Assembly (NCBI GenBank): GCA_007026445.1
Contig: VDMD01000006.1
Coordinates: 868,001 to 932,000, forward strand
Length of the DNA stretch: 64,000 nucleotides
DNA from: Schizophyllum amplum
Taxonomy: Eukaryota > Basidiomycota > Agaricomycetes > Agaricales > Schizophyllaceae
Direction of reading: 5' to 3'
Part shown: positions 47,094-56,752 of the stretch, one piece after another
Layout: each line of letters starts with the position of its first letter
How positions within the stretch are numbered: the stretch's first letter is position 1
The notes under the pieces: model-generated
The model's database searches: none
What the model saw: the letters and a program-made list of their open reading frames with translations, nothing else
Told to the model about the DNA's origin: nothing
Made by a program: the position numbers and the translations under genes

Positions 47094-47103
47094 TATATAT
47101 AAG
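47094..47103 (+). promoter_or_regulatory. TATA box of the CYSTM gene
   Basis: TATATATAAG 58 bp upstream of the ATG at 47152; same sequence as the chitinase TATA box. Confidence 0.55.
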
Positions 47104-47151
47104 AACCACCTCCGGGACGTTGCGGCTTTCTTTTCGACTGTCAGCAGTAGA

Positions 47152-47901
47152 ATGAGCTATCCCCCTCCCCAAGGTGAGTGGAAGATTTGATGAGTGCAGC
47201 GCGCGGCACTGCTTGCGCGCGCCTTGGCATTGGAGACGCGCGGGTCGCGCGCGTAAACGACCTCCGCGGGACGCAGAGGCACCGGGGACGTATTCAGCAA
47301 CTCCTCGGCATTGTGGCGTGGCATGCCCGTGCTGCTCCCGCTCGCCGCGTAGAGTGGCACAGAATGTCTGGCTGAATACCTGCGCAGGCCAAGGCTACCC
47401 CGATCAAGGAGGGTATTACCCAGGTCCTCAGGTGCGTGGTATGTGCTTCAGCATAGAGGATATCGGGCTGAGCTAGCATTGCAGCAACCCGGCCAGGCGT
47501 ACTACGGCGGGCCCCCGCAGGGCGGGTACGCGCCGAACCCTGGGCCGCAGACTGTCTACGTCGTGTGAGTTGCCGGTCCTCGACGTGTCTGCTGTCCTCT
47601 TCCTCTCCTGCGCGCGGCGGATGGCCACTGAAACGTGACAACTCTTCTATCCCACCATATTCCCTCGCTGTCAGAACTTCATCGTCGCGCCCATCCTCCT
47701 CTCGCCAACTGAGTGTGACACGGTGCTGATATGCCTTACAGTCAACAGCCGCAGCAGCAGAAGGACAGCGGTGGCGGCGGCTGCACGGCCTGTCTTGCGG
47801 GTATCCTGTGCTGTTGTTGCGCGGAGGGTACGTTCCTTAACCCACTGTTCCACCTTCGAATCTAAGCCATAACTCCAGAATTATGCGACTGCATCTTCTG
47901 A
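47152..47901 (+). CDS. Small cysteine-rich tail-anchored protein (CYSTM type)
   Basis: Too fragmented to appear as one open frame. Four or five small exons join in phase into about 75 residues. It begins MSYPPPQGQGYPDQGGYYPG (Tyr/Pro/Gly/Gln repeats), continues QPGQAYYGGPPQGGYAPNPG, and ends with the cysteine-rich transmembrane module CTACLAGILCCCCAEELCDC followed by IF and a TGA stop at 47899-47901. All splice sites are GT...AG. Family members are stress-associated, palmitoylatable, tail-anchored membrane proteins in fungi and plants; that role is transferred from the family. Confidence 0.8.
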
Positions 47902-48242
47902 GCGTGCGCATCCGCGCCAGCCGCTCCCGCCCACTGTCGTTGCCAACTCGCTCGTTCGCTAAAACAGGACGGGCTCCTCCTATTCACAAGGGTAGGACTA
48001 GGACACATGCCCGTGTACTACGTCGTGTATGACTTGATGTCCGCGACGTGTTCCTCAATGAAGTTGCCCGTTTTATAACGCATTGCGGTCTGCCCCATTG
48101 GCTGACTAGAGAGGTTCTCGGGCGCGGATACCCCGCGCGCATCAGCGGCGCCCCAAGATGGAGTACAATAGAAGGCTGCATGGGTCATTGACGTCTTGAC
48201 ACAAGCCCGGTCACTGAGACGGTCCTCGTCCATCCTACTGAG
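47902..48242. other. Intergenic; no gene seen
   Basis: Promoter region of the 48385 gene; no conserved frame. Confidence 0.5.
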
Positions 48243-48249
48243 TATAAAA
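48243..48249 (+). promoter_or_regulatory. TATA box of the 48385 gene
   Basis: TATAAAA about 140 bp upstream of the ATG at 48385. A likely 5-prime UTR intron lies between them (GTGCGTGTCACG to CGTGCAG, about 48321-48374), which would bring the box close to the transcript start. Confidence 0.5.
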
Positions 48250-48384
48250 CCGGTCGTGGATCTGTCTCCCTCTTATTTGTTGTCTCTTCCCTTCTACTAG
48301 TCGCTTCAAGTTGAATTTGTGGTGCGTGTCACGTTCGTAGCTGTCCCCTGGCGCTGAAGCTATCGTGCGTGCAGGCTAGGGACC

Positions 48385-49095
48385 ATGTCCACTGCGCTCA
48401 TACGCGCGGTTCAGGGGGCTCTGTCCGAGCCCACCATTGAGAATGTCTTCAAGGCGTATCTAAAGGAGGCGGGCTTCGACGCCTTCCGCCTCCCCTCCAA
48501 AGCAAACCCCACCAAAAACGCGAGAGCTTTGACAGAGCAGAAAGATGCAACTGTTCCCCACGACGCCCGTCATTCAGGCTTCGAGATGTCCTGGCAGAGC
48601 GACGCCGTTGCCGCCTTTGAGCGGGCGATGGACAAACATCCGAATGACGACCGCCATATCACTCGAGTGCGTACTTTCCGCCATACCTGTGCTCAGGCTT
48701 CTCTTCTTGCCCGCGCTCGTCCTTCGCCGCATAACCTATGTGCCAACTACCCCGACAGATCATCCGCGAGCTTCGCCTCAAATACTGGGAGGAGAAACCC
48801 AAGGACACCTACGTGCGCTGCAGAGTATGCTCCTGCTGTGGGCGGCTGCGCCCCGTCCAGGAGATCGAGTCGCGGGAGGCGCGTATGGCGATTGAGGGTC
48901 GGCCGGATGAGGGTCACGAACAGGACAAAGGCAACCACGGAGAGGTTGCGCTCGCGAGGCAAGGTGTGTGTGTGTAACGTTCTTTGTGTGCTCCTCCTCT
49001 GGCTAACCGTCGTTGCAGCCAAGAAGCCCACTTCAAAGCCCAAGCGGAAGAAGCGCCGCACTCGCCGGCCTTGCGACCCTTGCTGCAGCTACTGA
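48385..49095 (+). CDS. Small protein of unknown function with basic cysteine-containing tail
   Basis: The start is the ATG at 48385. Three exons join: a first with IRAVQGALSEPTIENVFKAY and MSWQSDAVAAFERAMDKHPN; a second with IIRELRLKYWEEKPKDTYVR and the cysteine cluster CRVCSCCGRLRPVQEIESRE; and a short third that is very basic (KPKRKKRRTRRPCDPCCSY) and ends at TGA 49093-49095. Introns are GT...AG and near 48667-48760 and 48965-49018. The C-x2-C-x-C-C cluster may bind a metal, and the basic tail resembles a nuclear signal. I do not recognise the family. Confidence 0.55.
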   Translation: MSTALIRAVQGALSEPTIENVFKAYLKEAGFDAFRLPSKANPTKNARALTEQKDATVPHDARHSGFEMSWQSDAVAAFERAMDKHPNDDRHITRVRTFRHTCAQASLLARARPSPHNLCANYPDRSSASFASNTGRRNPRTPTCAAEYAPAVGGCAPSRRSSRGRRVWRLRVGRMRVTNRTKATTERLRSRGKVCVCNVLCVLLLWLTVVAAKKPTSKPKRKKRRTRRPCDPCCSY

Positions 49096-49429
49096 CCACA
49101 TACCGGATGAGTTGAAAGGTTGTCGTACTCACGAAGAATTGTTCCAAGGTTGTCGTGCATGTGTAAGAATTATAAGCAAGTGTGTATTGATACATTATCA
49201 GCCTTCAAGCTTCAAGCTTCAATGCCTTCAAAGGCATCGCATTGTGAGATCTCGGAATCCAGGAATAGTTACTAGGGATGTCGAGCTAAGACTACATAGC
49301 GCACCGTCAAGGCCTTCAAGGCTCAAGGTTCAAGCTAGCTTAGCCAACGTACAGAACGACGCCCAGTCTGCCCACAAATCTCAACAGCACACGTGATTTG
49401 GCACCGACGAACACCCCAGTCGCTATCCT
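49096..49429. other. Convergent intergenic region with TTCAAGC-type repeats
   Basis: Short degenerate repeats of CTTCAAGGCT/TTCAAGCTTC type occur at about 49201-49235 and 49309-49335. No gene. Confidence 0.5.
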
Positions 49430-50819
49430 TCACTGCGTCTGCTTCTCCAAGTACGGCTTAATGACGGCCTCGGCGAATTCTGCCACCGTCCCCACCTGCG
49501 CACCATAAGCGAGAAGCCTGGGGTCGGGCACGGCCTTCCCGGCGTAGACATCGAACTCCGCGACGAAGTCGAACTGCGCGACAAGAGAAAATCAGTGCGA
49601 CCCTCGACGATAACCGATGTTGACCATCTCATCGAGCGCCGGGAATCCTAGCCTAGCGCACTGCTTGATCGTGGTGGGCTTGCCAAGCGCTGCAAGACTC
49701 GGTCAGTGGATAGCTTCGCAGGCGAGGAACAGGAACTGCGGGAAACAAGCATCGCGAGTATGCCGACAACGCGACAGGATCTGGCAACAGAACGCACCTT
49801 TTCCGATTTCGGCGGCGACCTCCTCGAGAGTCGGGCGTGAGCCACCCAAGATAAAGTTCTGCCCGTTGATCTCCTCGAGTTTGTCGGTATAGTTGCGCAT
49901 GAGGGCAGCGACCGCGCTTCCCAGCTCCTTGCCTATCCAGGACATTAGGTTTGTTTTGTTGATCACCGCAGGTGCCTCGATGTGGTAGCCGGTCTCCGTC
50001 TGTTTGAGTGGCATGCTGGAGGATAGGGTGGGAGGTCAGAGTCAATTGTTGGCTCTGCCAGAGAAGCTCTGAGTGTGGGAAGGTCTTGGGTAGTTACTCA
50101 CATTGTTACAAGGTTCTCGAGAAAGAAGCCGGTCATAAGTATAGCGTTCGAAATGCCGGAGGCCTTCAAGTGCTTCTCGATGTCCGCTTTATCTAGGGGG
50201 TTATTTGTGAGCGAGGTATGCGTAACGGACAACAACTAGATTACACATGCCTTCATAGTGCACGCACTTGGTATACTTACCATTAGAGACCTCCGCGGCG
50301 CTGACGAGGGAGCTGGGTGTACATTTTCCAATAACTGAATGATGAACAATCAAGTGAACTTCGTAGCAGACTAACCTGAAGACAAAAAACTTGACGCCAG
50401 CTTCTTTGCTTGCGTCGACCATATTGAGGCCTTGCTCAAGCTCCGGCGCAGACGTGAAGGGTACGGTCACCTGTGCCACAAACAAACTTTATGAGTACAA
50501 CCTAGACCAGAGTCAGACCGGGGACTTACACCAAATACGCACTCCGCACCGTCGACAGCGCGGCGGACTGCCTCTTTGTCACAAGCATCCGCTTCGACAA
50601 CCTCGCAGCCGCGAGCGGCGAGAGCCTTCGCGGCGGTGGAGCCGGCAGACCGAGTCACCGCACGAGGAACAAATATCCCCTCGCTGAGAAGAGCATCAAC
50701 GACTGAAGAGCCTAGGAAGACTTCAGTCAGTTGCGAAGAGTGAAGTGAAGAGAGGACAAAACGCGCGCGCCTTGCTGGCCTGTAGCGCCGAAGATGGTAA
50801 CAATGCGGCGCGTGGTCAT
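49430..50819 (-). CDS. NmrA-like NAD(P)-binding Rossmann-fold protein
   Basis: Atypical short-chain dehydrogenase/NmrA family; members act as redox sensors or reductases. The start is ATG 50819-50817 with the glycine-rich nucleotide motif IVTIFGATGQQGSSVVDALL, joined across a non-canonical GC...AG intron (50770-50712). The body includes AVTRSAGSTAAKALAARGCE, VVEADACDKEAVRRAVDGAE, VTVPFTSAPELEQGLNMVDA and SKEAGVKFFVF. It continues with DKADIEKHLKASGISNAILM, TGFFLENLVT, LEEINGQNFILGGSRPTLEE and a C-terminal helix ending at TGA 49432-49430. Seven or so introns. The usual catalytic Tyr-x3-Lys of true SDRs is not obvious, as in NmrA. A TATA-like element lies at 50942-50949. Confidence 0.82.
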
Positions 50820-50941
50820 GGTCGCAGCGTGAAGGTGGGAAGTGGGTGCGAGATGAGGAAGAACTTGCTTAGTCTACAGCTGATAGTTGATGTAGACGCG
50901 CTGGAAGTTGGACTCCCATGGAAGCTCAGCCTCCTGTGCAG

Positions 50942-50949
50942 TTTATAAA
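50942..50949 (-). promoter_or_regulatory. TATA-like box of the NmrA-like gene
   Basis: TTTATAAA about 125 bp upstream of the ATG at 50819. Confidence 0.35.
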
Positions 50950-51546
50950 GGCGATGGCAAAGTCAGTTTCGGACCTTCAAGTGGGTGCGGTACAGGCGGC
51001 TAATTTATCATCGGTCCAGCTGCCCATGCGAGGCGCGGATAGAGTGCTGAGGAAGGGCGCTGCATTCAATCCCTGCTTCGTAAGTTAAGTAAAGTAGGTG
51101 GGAAGACAACACGTTGATGCATTGATGCGTGAGTCATGCACATAGTTGTCACGTCCACGTGACTGAGGAGCGCATATGACAGTGTTACGGTCACCGTTGG
51201 TTGACCGGAACGTTCGCTTTCGGTGAGTCGTCGGTCGCAGAACTAGTCCTGTTGACAGTGCTTTCCGAGCTGCCTCGACTCATCACTTGACTGTTGTCAC
51301 ATGCACATCTTATGCTCCCTCTCCGAGCCAAAATTCGCGCGCACTGCACCGGGCGTAAATATTCGAACCTCCTCCCAACATACCTATTCCAGTTGCGGGA
51401 TATTTTCTCTCAATAGTAAGCTTCATACACATGGACTACATGTGCGACTAGAAACCCTATGATGCACTTTGATGCTATAAAGGCATAGGGAAGCTTGAAA
51501 GCGATTTCAGCGTAAACAGTCATCGTTTACAGACGACTCATCCACG
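50950..51546. other. Intergenic; no gene seen
   Basis: Upstream flank of the NmrA-like gene and of the GH30 relic; no conserved frame. Confidence 0.5.
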
Positions 51547-52440
51547 ATGAAGGAGATGTGACCCGGCTCTGCTGATCTTGACGTTAGCGCATGTTTCAGT
51601 CAACGTGTGCGCTGCAACCGTCGCATCCGAGTCTTCTATGACTATGCTCGGCTTCGGAGGTTCTGGTGCGAGACTTCCTCCGTCTTCGACTCTGCATTTC
51701 ACTTGTGACAGCCGTGCAGGCGCCTGGTGGCTCTACGACCTATGCAACTTCCCTAAAGACGTCCGCGCCAACCTCTCTAACCTACTCTCTTCGGACTACG
51801 GGCTCGGACTGACAAACTATCGCTATAACTTCGGTGGTGGCGGCGTCAACGTATCGAACCCTGTTCGCGCACCGGAAACTTTCTTCGTGTCGAACGATAT
51901 GCGGACAAGCCCGGGCGCTACTTCCTCAACGCGGCGCAAGAGGTTGGCGGGGATGACTTAGAGATCACGATGTTTGCGAACAGCGCGCCCGCGGCCCTGA
52001 CATCTGGGTTCGCGTCGTGTAACACGGGCTTCGCCAGCGGTGCGTTTGCCCTGTAGTCTGCCATCTTCTTGCTCACCAGTCCTTGCAGTCACCGGTAACT
52101 GGTACGGCGGGTACCTTGCAGACGTGCTGGTCGACGAACGGCTCTCGAAGATCGCATACGTTCTATGAACAAACCGGACAGTACCTTTGATCCATCGCCG
52201 TGCGGGCAGGAAAGGATGCAGGTCACTGAGTACCAGTACGTTCATAAATTTTAAATTTTGATTCTGTCACCATCTTCCTGATAGCTTTTAGACGTGCGGA
52301 AGTGATGAATAGTTCATACAACGCGCTTCCCAGCCGCGGGTTGCAGAGTAAGGTCGGGATCCTTGCGGACGAGTCCAATCAGCTCAGTGGCGCTACCAAA
52401 GAGTATGGTAGTTGGTTACCACAAGCTGTCGACAAGGTAT
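51547..52440 (+). pseudogene. Decayed GH30 glycanase (endo-beta-1,6-galactanase-like)
   Basis: Homology to GH30 is clear: GFGGSG joined across an intact intron to AWWLYDLCNFPKDVRANLSN, then GLGLTNYRYNFGGGGVNVSN and PVRAPETFFV. Later come ADKPGRYFLNAAQE, NWYGGYLADVLV, DPSPCGQERMQVTEYQ, and GILADESNQLSGATKEYGSW ending LPQAVDK. Several lesions are visible. The ATG at 51547 is out of frame with the signal-peptide-like stretch ALLILTLAHVSVNVCAATVA. The frame shifts near 51890-51900. A segment is lost with an in-frame TGA at 52166-52168. In the acid/base motif the expected NEP reads NKP (codon at 52171-52173). The C-terminal half of the barrel with the nucleophile was not found. Introns keep good splice sites, so decay is not ancient. 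Confidence 0.8.
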
Positions 52441-52988
52441 GCAGGCCACTACTATCTCGTTCGCCGTTATTGATGAGTCAGAGTCTAGTAACTGGCCCCT
52501 CGCGGGACGGATGTTTGCTACGGCGCCGCCTGCGCGCCGCCGGGGAATGCGACGTGCACGGGGCCGAAGCGATGATCTCACTGACGCCCTATAGGGTGAG
52601 CCTTACGTGCACGGTGAGCTTGTGTCCACCAGTTTGTCCCTGTACTGACCTTCACATCGTGGAATGTAAGGTTACGTCGGGCCAGAACCAATACGGTATG
52701 GGTAAGCTAATCACTCAATGCTTTCATTACTACTACTCTCGCTGACAGCGTGACTCCCGTCTGACTGTCGCCGCTAACGTCGACAACGTTATCGGTGACG
52801 CTAAAAGCTGGCCGCAAGGACCGCTTGCGATCATATATATGGGTCCCGCGCGTTCTGGGGATCGTACGTGGCGGCTCCCCCTCTTCCATCGACATAATAC
52901 AGCAGTCACCGGTTCTGGTGAGCAGCAGCATACGTCTCTACTTCTTTGGCTGATACTAGTCTCTGTATAAACAGACATTGGCTGTAGA
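52441..52988. other. No intact gene; possible further GH30 debris
   Basis: An open stretch at about 52750-52850 reads VDNVIGDAKSWPQGPLAII, which could be degraded coding sequence, but I cannot assign it. Confidence 0.3.
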
Positions 52989-53834
52989 ATGCGGGCGACA
53001 GGAGCAGATGACGATGGCATTCGGCGACCGTCCTCCGCCGATGCGCCGCTTGAAATGGCGCTTTACGAGCAGCATCGCGTCCAGCAATGCCTAAAGGGTT
53101 TGATGAACAAACCCCTGTGGACGCCGGAAGACACCATCGAGTTCGACTGTATGCACTATGACGGCGACGCCGCGCTCGACCGCGCCGCAGAACGCCTCGC
53201 CTTGCCACGCGGTGCGCGCATCCTTGACATCGGCTCTGGATACGGCAGCACTGGACGCTATCTGTGCACCCAGTATGGCCTGGCGGTCACGGGACTGGAG
53301 CTACAGCACGAGATCCACGACATCGCGGTGCTGATCAACGCACGACAATTTGTGCCAGAGGACGCAGTGCGCGCAGTGCACGGAGACGTGCTGGACGACA
53401 CGACGGCGGCAGTCCTGGGCGGGGATTACGACGGCGTAGTATCCTTCCTGGTCATTCTGCACATCCCCGACCGCGCGACGCTGTTTCGGCGGCTTGCTTC
53501 CTTGCTACGACCGGGCGGGCGCGCGTACATCGAGGATTATGTGCGGGGAAGGGAGCTGAGCTCAAACGAGTGCGAACGGTTATTGAAGGTGGTAGCGTGT
53601 CCGTATCTCCCGGACCGCGCGACATACGAGGAGCAGGCGAAGTCTGCGGGGTTCAAGGTGGTCAGCGACGAGAATGTAAGTCCGAAGTGGAAGGGATTTA
53701 CGAAATCACGGGTGGAGGTGTATGCGCGCAAGACAGAAGCGGTGCCTTCCATGATATCGTTCTACGAGACGGTGGCAGAGCTATTTTCGAGCGGAGCGGT
53801 GGAAGGGATGTGCCTCACTTTGGAGCGCTGTTGA
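52989..53834 (+). CDS. Class I SAM-dependent methyltransferase, intronless
   Basis: A single uninterrupted frame of 281 residues from ATG 52989. The Rossmann core shows motif I ARILDIGSGYGSTGRYL, an acidic residue at the end of strand 2 (VTGLELQ), GDVLDD, and motif IV-V FLVILHIPDRATLFRRLASL and LLRPGGRAYIEDYV. The spacing and the YIEDY block resemble sarcosine/dimethylglycine or phosphoethanolamine N-methyltransferases (small amine substrates); the true substrate is unknown. Lack of introns stands out, since every other confident gene here is split. It lies immediately downstream of the GH30 relic. Confidence 0.8.
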   Translation: MRATGADDDGIRRPSSADAPLEMALYEQHRVQQCLKGLMNKPLWTPEDTIEFDCMHYDGDAALDRAAERLALPRGARILDIGSGYGSTGRYLCTQYGLAVTGLELQHEIHDIAVLINARQFVPEDAVRAVHGDVLDDTTAAVLGGDYDGVVSFLVILHIPDRATLFRRLASLLRPGGRAYIEDYVRGRELSSNECERLLKVVACPYLPDRATYEEQAKSAGFKVVSDENVSPKWKGFTKSRVEVYARKTEAVPSMISFYETVAELFSSGAVEGMCLTLERC

Positions 53835-54102
53835 TCAGGCCTTCAGATCTTCACTACCTAGAAGTTGAGCGTACGTACCGCGGAATTACGAAGGAAAGAC
53901 GCTGCATTCCTTGATCATTTCTGTTCAGTACTAAGTACTACTTGATCTTTTTGCCATAGTACAAGTCTCGAACCAGCTTGACTGAACCAACAACGGTACA
54001 ACTTGATCATATAGGGCAAGACAATATGCACATGGACAATGGTGGGATATCATGGTGCGTGTCCATGCAGTCCGGAACAGGTCAAAACAACGCGGCAGTA
54101 GG

Positions 54103-54867
54103 TCATCGGCAAGCAGTCTCCTTCTTCGTCTTCGCCCAACCTCTCTTGAACCTGCGTTCCGTCCTCATGACGGAGAACTGCAGGCCAAGATGTGCCGAGA
54201 GCATCTTCTGCCGCAAAGACTCTGCGTGGCTAATGACCGGCCTTTGCGACTGCTCGGGCTCCTCGTCGCCATCCGAAAACCCATAAGAGGATGACTGGGC
54301 ATCGACTTCCCCGTGAGATTGTGCGCTGGACGGCCCTTCCACCGGGAAATCATCGTCAAAGACAGAGATGTCGTGCGGGTAGTCTTCCTCCTCGTCCTCA
54401 GCCTGTACGCGTTGTTGATAGGCGTATAGATGCAGTGCCTTCCGCACGCCGCATGAGGAGGTTGACGAGACGGTCGACGATCTCGAGCGAGGCGCGGCCG
54501 TGAAGCAGGGTTGGAAAAGCTCCTCCGTGCGCTGCTTCGACATATACGGGCGGATGGGCGACTGCGCGCGGCCGCTGAGCCAGCATCGCCGCTCTACCTC
54601 AAGCTGCTCTTCGTACGCTTCCGTTGTGCCCTTGCGCACGGCGGGCGGGAGTGGCGGCATGGCAAATGGGCGGTAGTCGGGATCGTGCATGTCGCCCTGC
54701 GCATCGGTGTAAGGTGCGGCACTCGTGATGGTAACATTGGGTTTGGGCGAGTATGAGGCATCCATGATGAAGGCGAGATCCCAGTCATCGGGTTTGCCAC
54801 CGAAGGAGTGGCCCGAGTGACGCTTCTTGCTGCCAAAGGTGGTGCGGTCGAGGGATGTGCGACACAT
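54103..54867 (-). CDS. Ser/acidic-rich protein of unknown function
   Basis: Single-exon frame. The first plausible ATG is at 54867; the frame stays open upstream to about 55101 and reads into the neighbouring repeat, so the original start may have been upstream. Visible blocks are DDWDLAFIMDASYSPKPNVT, PDYRPFAMPPLPPAVRKGTT, EQLEVERRCWLSGRAQSPIR and an acidic stretch (EDEEEDYPHDISVFDDDFP). The C-terminus is basic (LGLQFSVMRTERRFKRGWA). No domain is recognised and much is predicted disordered. Length and the conserved-looking short motifs favour a real gene over chance. Confidence 0.55.
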   Translation of the reverse strand: MCRTSLDRTTFGSKKRHSGHSFGGKPDDWDLAFIMDASYSPKPNVTITSAAPYTDAQGDMHDPDYRPFAMPPLPPAVRKGTTEAYEEQLEVERRCWLSGRAQSPIRPYMSKQRTEELFQPCFTAAPRSRSSTVSSTSSCGVRKALHLYAYQQRVQAEDEEEDYPHDISVFDDDFPVEGPSSAQSHGEVDAQSSSYGFSDGDEEPEQSQRPVISHAESLRQKMLSAHLGLQFSVMRTERRFKRGWAKTKKETACR

Positions 54868-55409
54868 AGTGGACTGAGAGTCTGAGACGGTTTTGCGACG
54901 GGAAGACGGCGTGGTCTGTTGCGAGTGGTGTGGTTTGCGAATGTTGCTAGGCGATGAGAAAGACTTGGGTTGAGGTTCTTTTATACGGGGTGTCCCTTCA
55001 TCAAGGGAGTCTGAGACCTGCAGGGCGAGGGGCGAGCGCGACGAGCAATTGATCTGACCTGCACCCAGTAAGGGCCTGTGTTGGGAACTACCCGGTCTCA
55101 CGTTGAGAATCGTACAGCCCGGGTAGTTTTACACAGCCCGGGTAGTTTCGAGCTATAACATAGGGGGAGCAGTGTGAGACCGGAAGACGGCGATGACGCA
55201 ACGCGCGGACGGGCGAGACGGGGGTCAATAGGGGGAGAAACAGCGCACGGTATATAATGTCGCGCAAAACTTTCTGAGCACTTTTCACCCCCCTACTCCT
55301 TACCGGTACCCTGGATCACTATCCGCGCGTCGGGGCGTTCGTCGAGCCGTCCCCCTCGCATCACGTGCACTGAATACTGGTGTCACGAGTGGCAGAGCGA
55401 CCTTTTTGG

Positions 55410-55460
55410 CGGTAAAAACATGCCTAAAAACATATCTAAAAACACGCCTAGAAACACGGC
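55410..55460. repeat. Short tandem repeat of about 12-13 bp, A-rich
   Basis: Degenerate tandem units of TAAAAACATRYC / TAGAAACACGGC type. Confidence 0.6.
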
Positions 55461-55617
55461 TTTTCTGCAGGCAAGAACAGGTCGTTTTTGGCAGTAAAAA
55501 GATGTCCAAAACCCACATGTTTTTGTAGGTGAAAAGGGCGTGTTCTCTTGTCCCAAAAAGTCCCTTTTCTGCGGCTTACCACTGCGCATATGTACATGAT
55601 CGTCGCGAAAGCGCAAG

Positions 55618-55711
55618 GGAAGGGGGTGCGGGGGAAACCGTAGGTTTCCCCTGCTTCGTGCGTTTCTGAAAAGGGAAGGGGGTCTGGGGGAAACCGTAGG
55701 TTGCCCCCAGC
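55618..55711. repeat. Two hairpin-forming direct repeats
   Basis: Units at about 55618-55653 and 55676-55711 both begin GAAGGGGGT and contain GGGGGAAACCGTAGGTT. The first can fold as GGGGAAACC-GTA-GGTTTCCCC, the second as CTGGGGGAAACC-GTA-GGTTGCCCCCAG. Confidence 0.7.
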
Positions 55712-56267
55712 CGCCGGAGGCCAAGCCTGTCCGGCGAGGACGCCCCCGGCAGGGCGGGGTCCAGGGGCGGAGCCCTTGGCCGTCGCGGCCGGCGCCGCCA
55801 AGATGACCGCGCTCACTGATTGATCGGCCCGCACTGTGCTAGGAGTGGGGGCGGGTGCCGATGCAAATGGAGGGGGATTTGTGGCTTGTCAAGCGCGTTA
55901 TGTAGAAAATGCACTAGAAAGGGGGTCAGATGGCGAAAGGAAGCCAGTCCTGCCACACACCTTTTACGCCGTTGCGATGCGCTCAGCGAATGTTGCTGCA
56001 CGCAGATGTATGCGAGCGCCCTCGCGCAACCCGCATGCGTGTCATCCAGCGCCAGCACGCTACTATGTCGACGGTGCTCGGGATGCAATGTAATGACCAA
56101 ATTATCGGGCGTGGAGGGGGGGAAGGGGGGAGGAAGGAAGGGGCGCGCGAGAGCGACGTGGCTGCTCTCATATACGCGTGATATGGTCCCGCTGAATCAG
56201 GCGCATCATCGGGGCACACCGATCACTTGTGGAAACTACCCGGACTACCCGGACTACCCGGTCTCAC

Positions 56268-56752
56268 TACCCGGATGACAGCTGAGTCGGTGTATTTCCG
56301 ATTTCCGACCCGTTCTCCCTGCACCCGAACTTCGAAAGACATGATCGCGAGTACTCTGCACCGTGCGAGACATTCGTCGGGGTTTTAGACAAACTCATCT
56401 GATTCTTCGCAACAGATCAAGGTGATAGTGAACACATGCTGGCCGAAAGTTGTAAGACTTAATCAGCAAGCCAGTTGTAGCATTCGCTCATGTGAGACTG
56501 AGGATCGTCGAAGAGGTAGAGGGAGACCCGAGAGATGTGAACGATCGAGACAACTCCCGGGCCGCTGCTTGCCGCAACCATGACAGCGTGACGTTACCTC
56601 ATGTTGAACCTGAACTTGGCGGAGGTAAGGCTACACTGAGAATCACAAATATAAAGCTAATGTACACTGATGAGTATCTGCATCTCAGCCACGCCAGAAT
56701 ACATCCCTAGACTACAGCTCTTGAGTCCACCGACTCCACTTGCTCAATGCTT
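56268..56752. other. Intergenic; no gene seen
   Basis: Between the repeat element and the 3-prime end of the LanC-like gene. No conserved frame. Confidence 0.5.

Larger units (their letters stand above)
55087..56267. mobile_element. Repeat element bounded by ACTACCCGG motifs (type undetermined)
   Basis: An exact 15-bp direct repeat, ACTACCCGGTCTCAC, occurs at 55087-55101 and 56253-56267. The left end also carries two inverted units (CAGCCCGGGTAGTTT near 55114-55149), and the right end carries several forward ACTACCCGG units (about 56235-56274). Between them is non-coding sequence with A-rich tandem repeats (55410-55460) and hairpin-forming repeats. No transposase or reverse transcriptase is visible. 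It may be a non-autonomous DNA element or a solo repeat; boundaries and class are uncertain. Confidence 0.5.
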
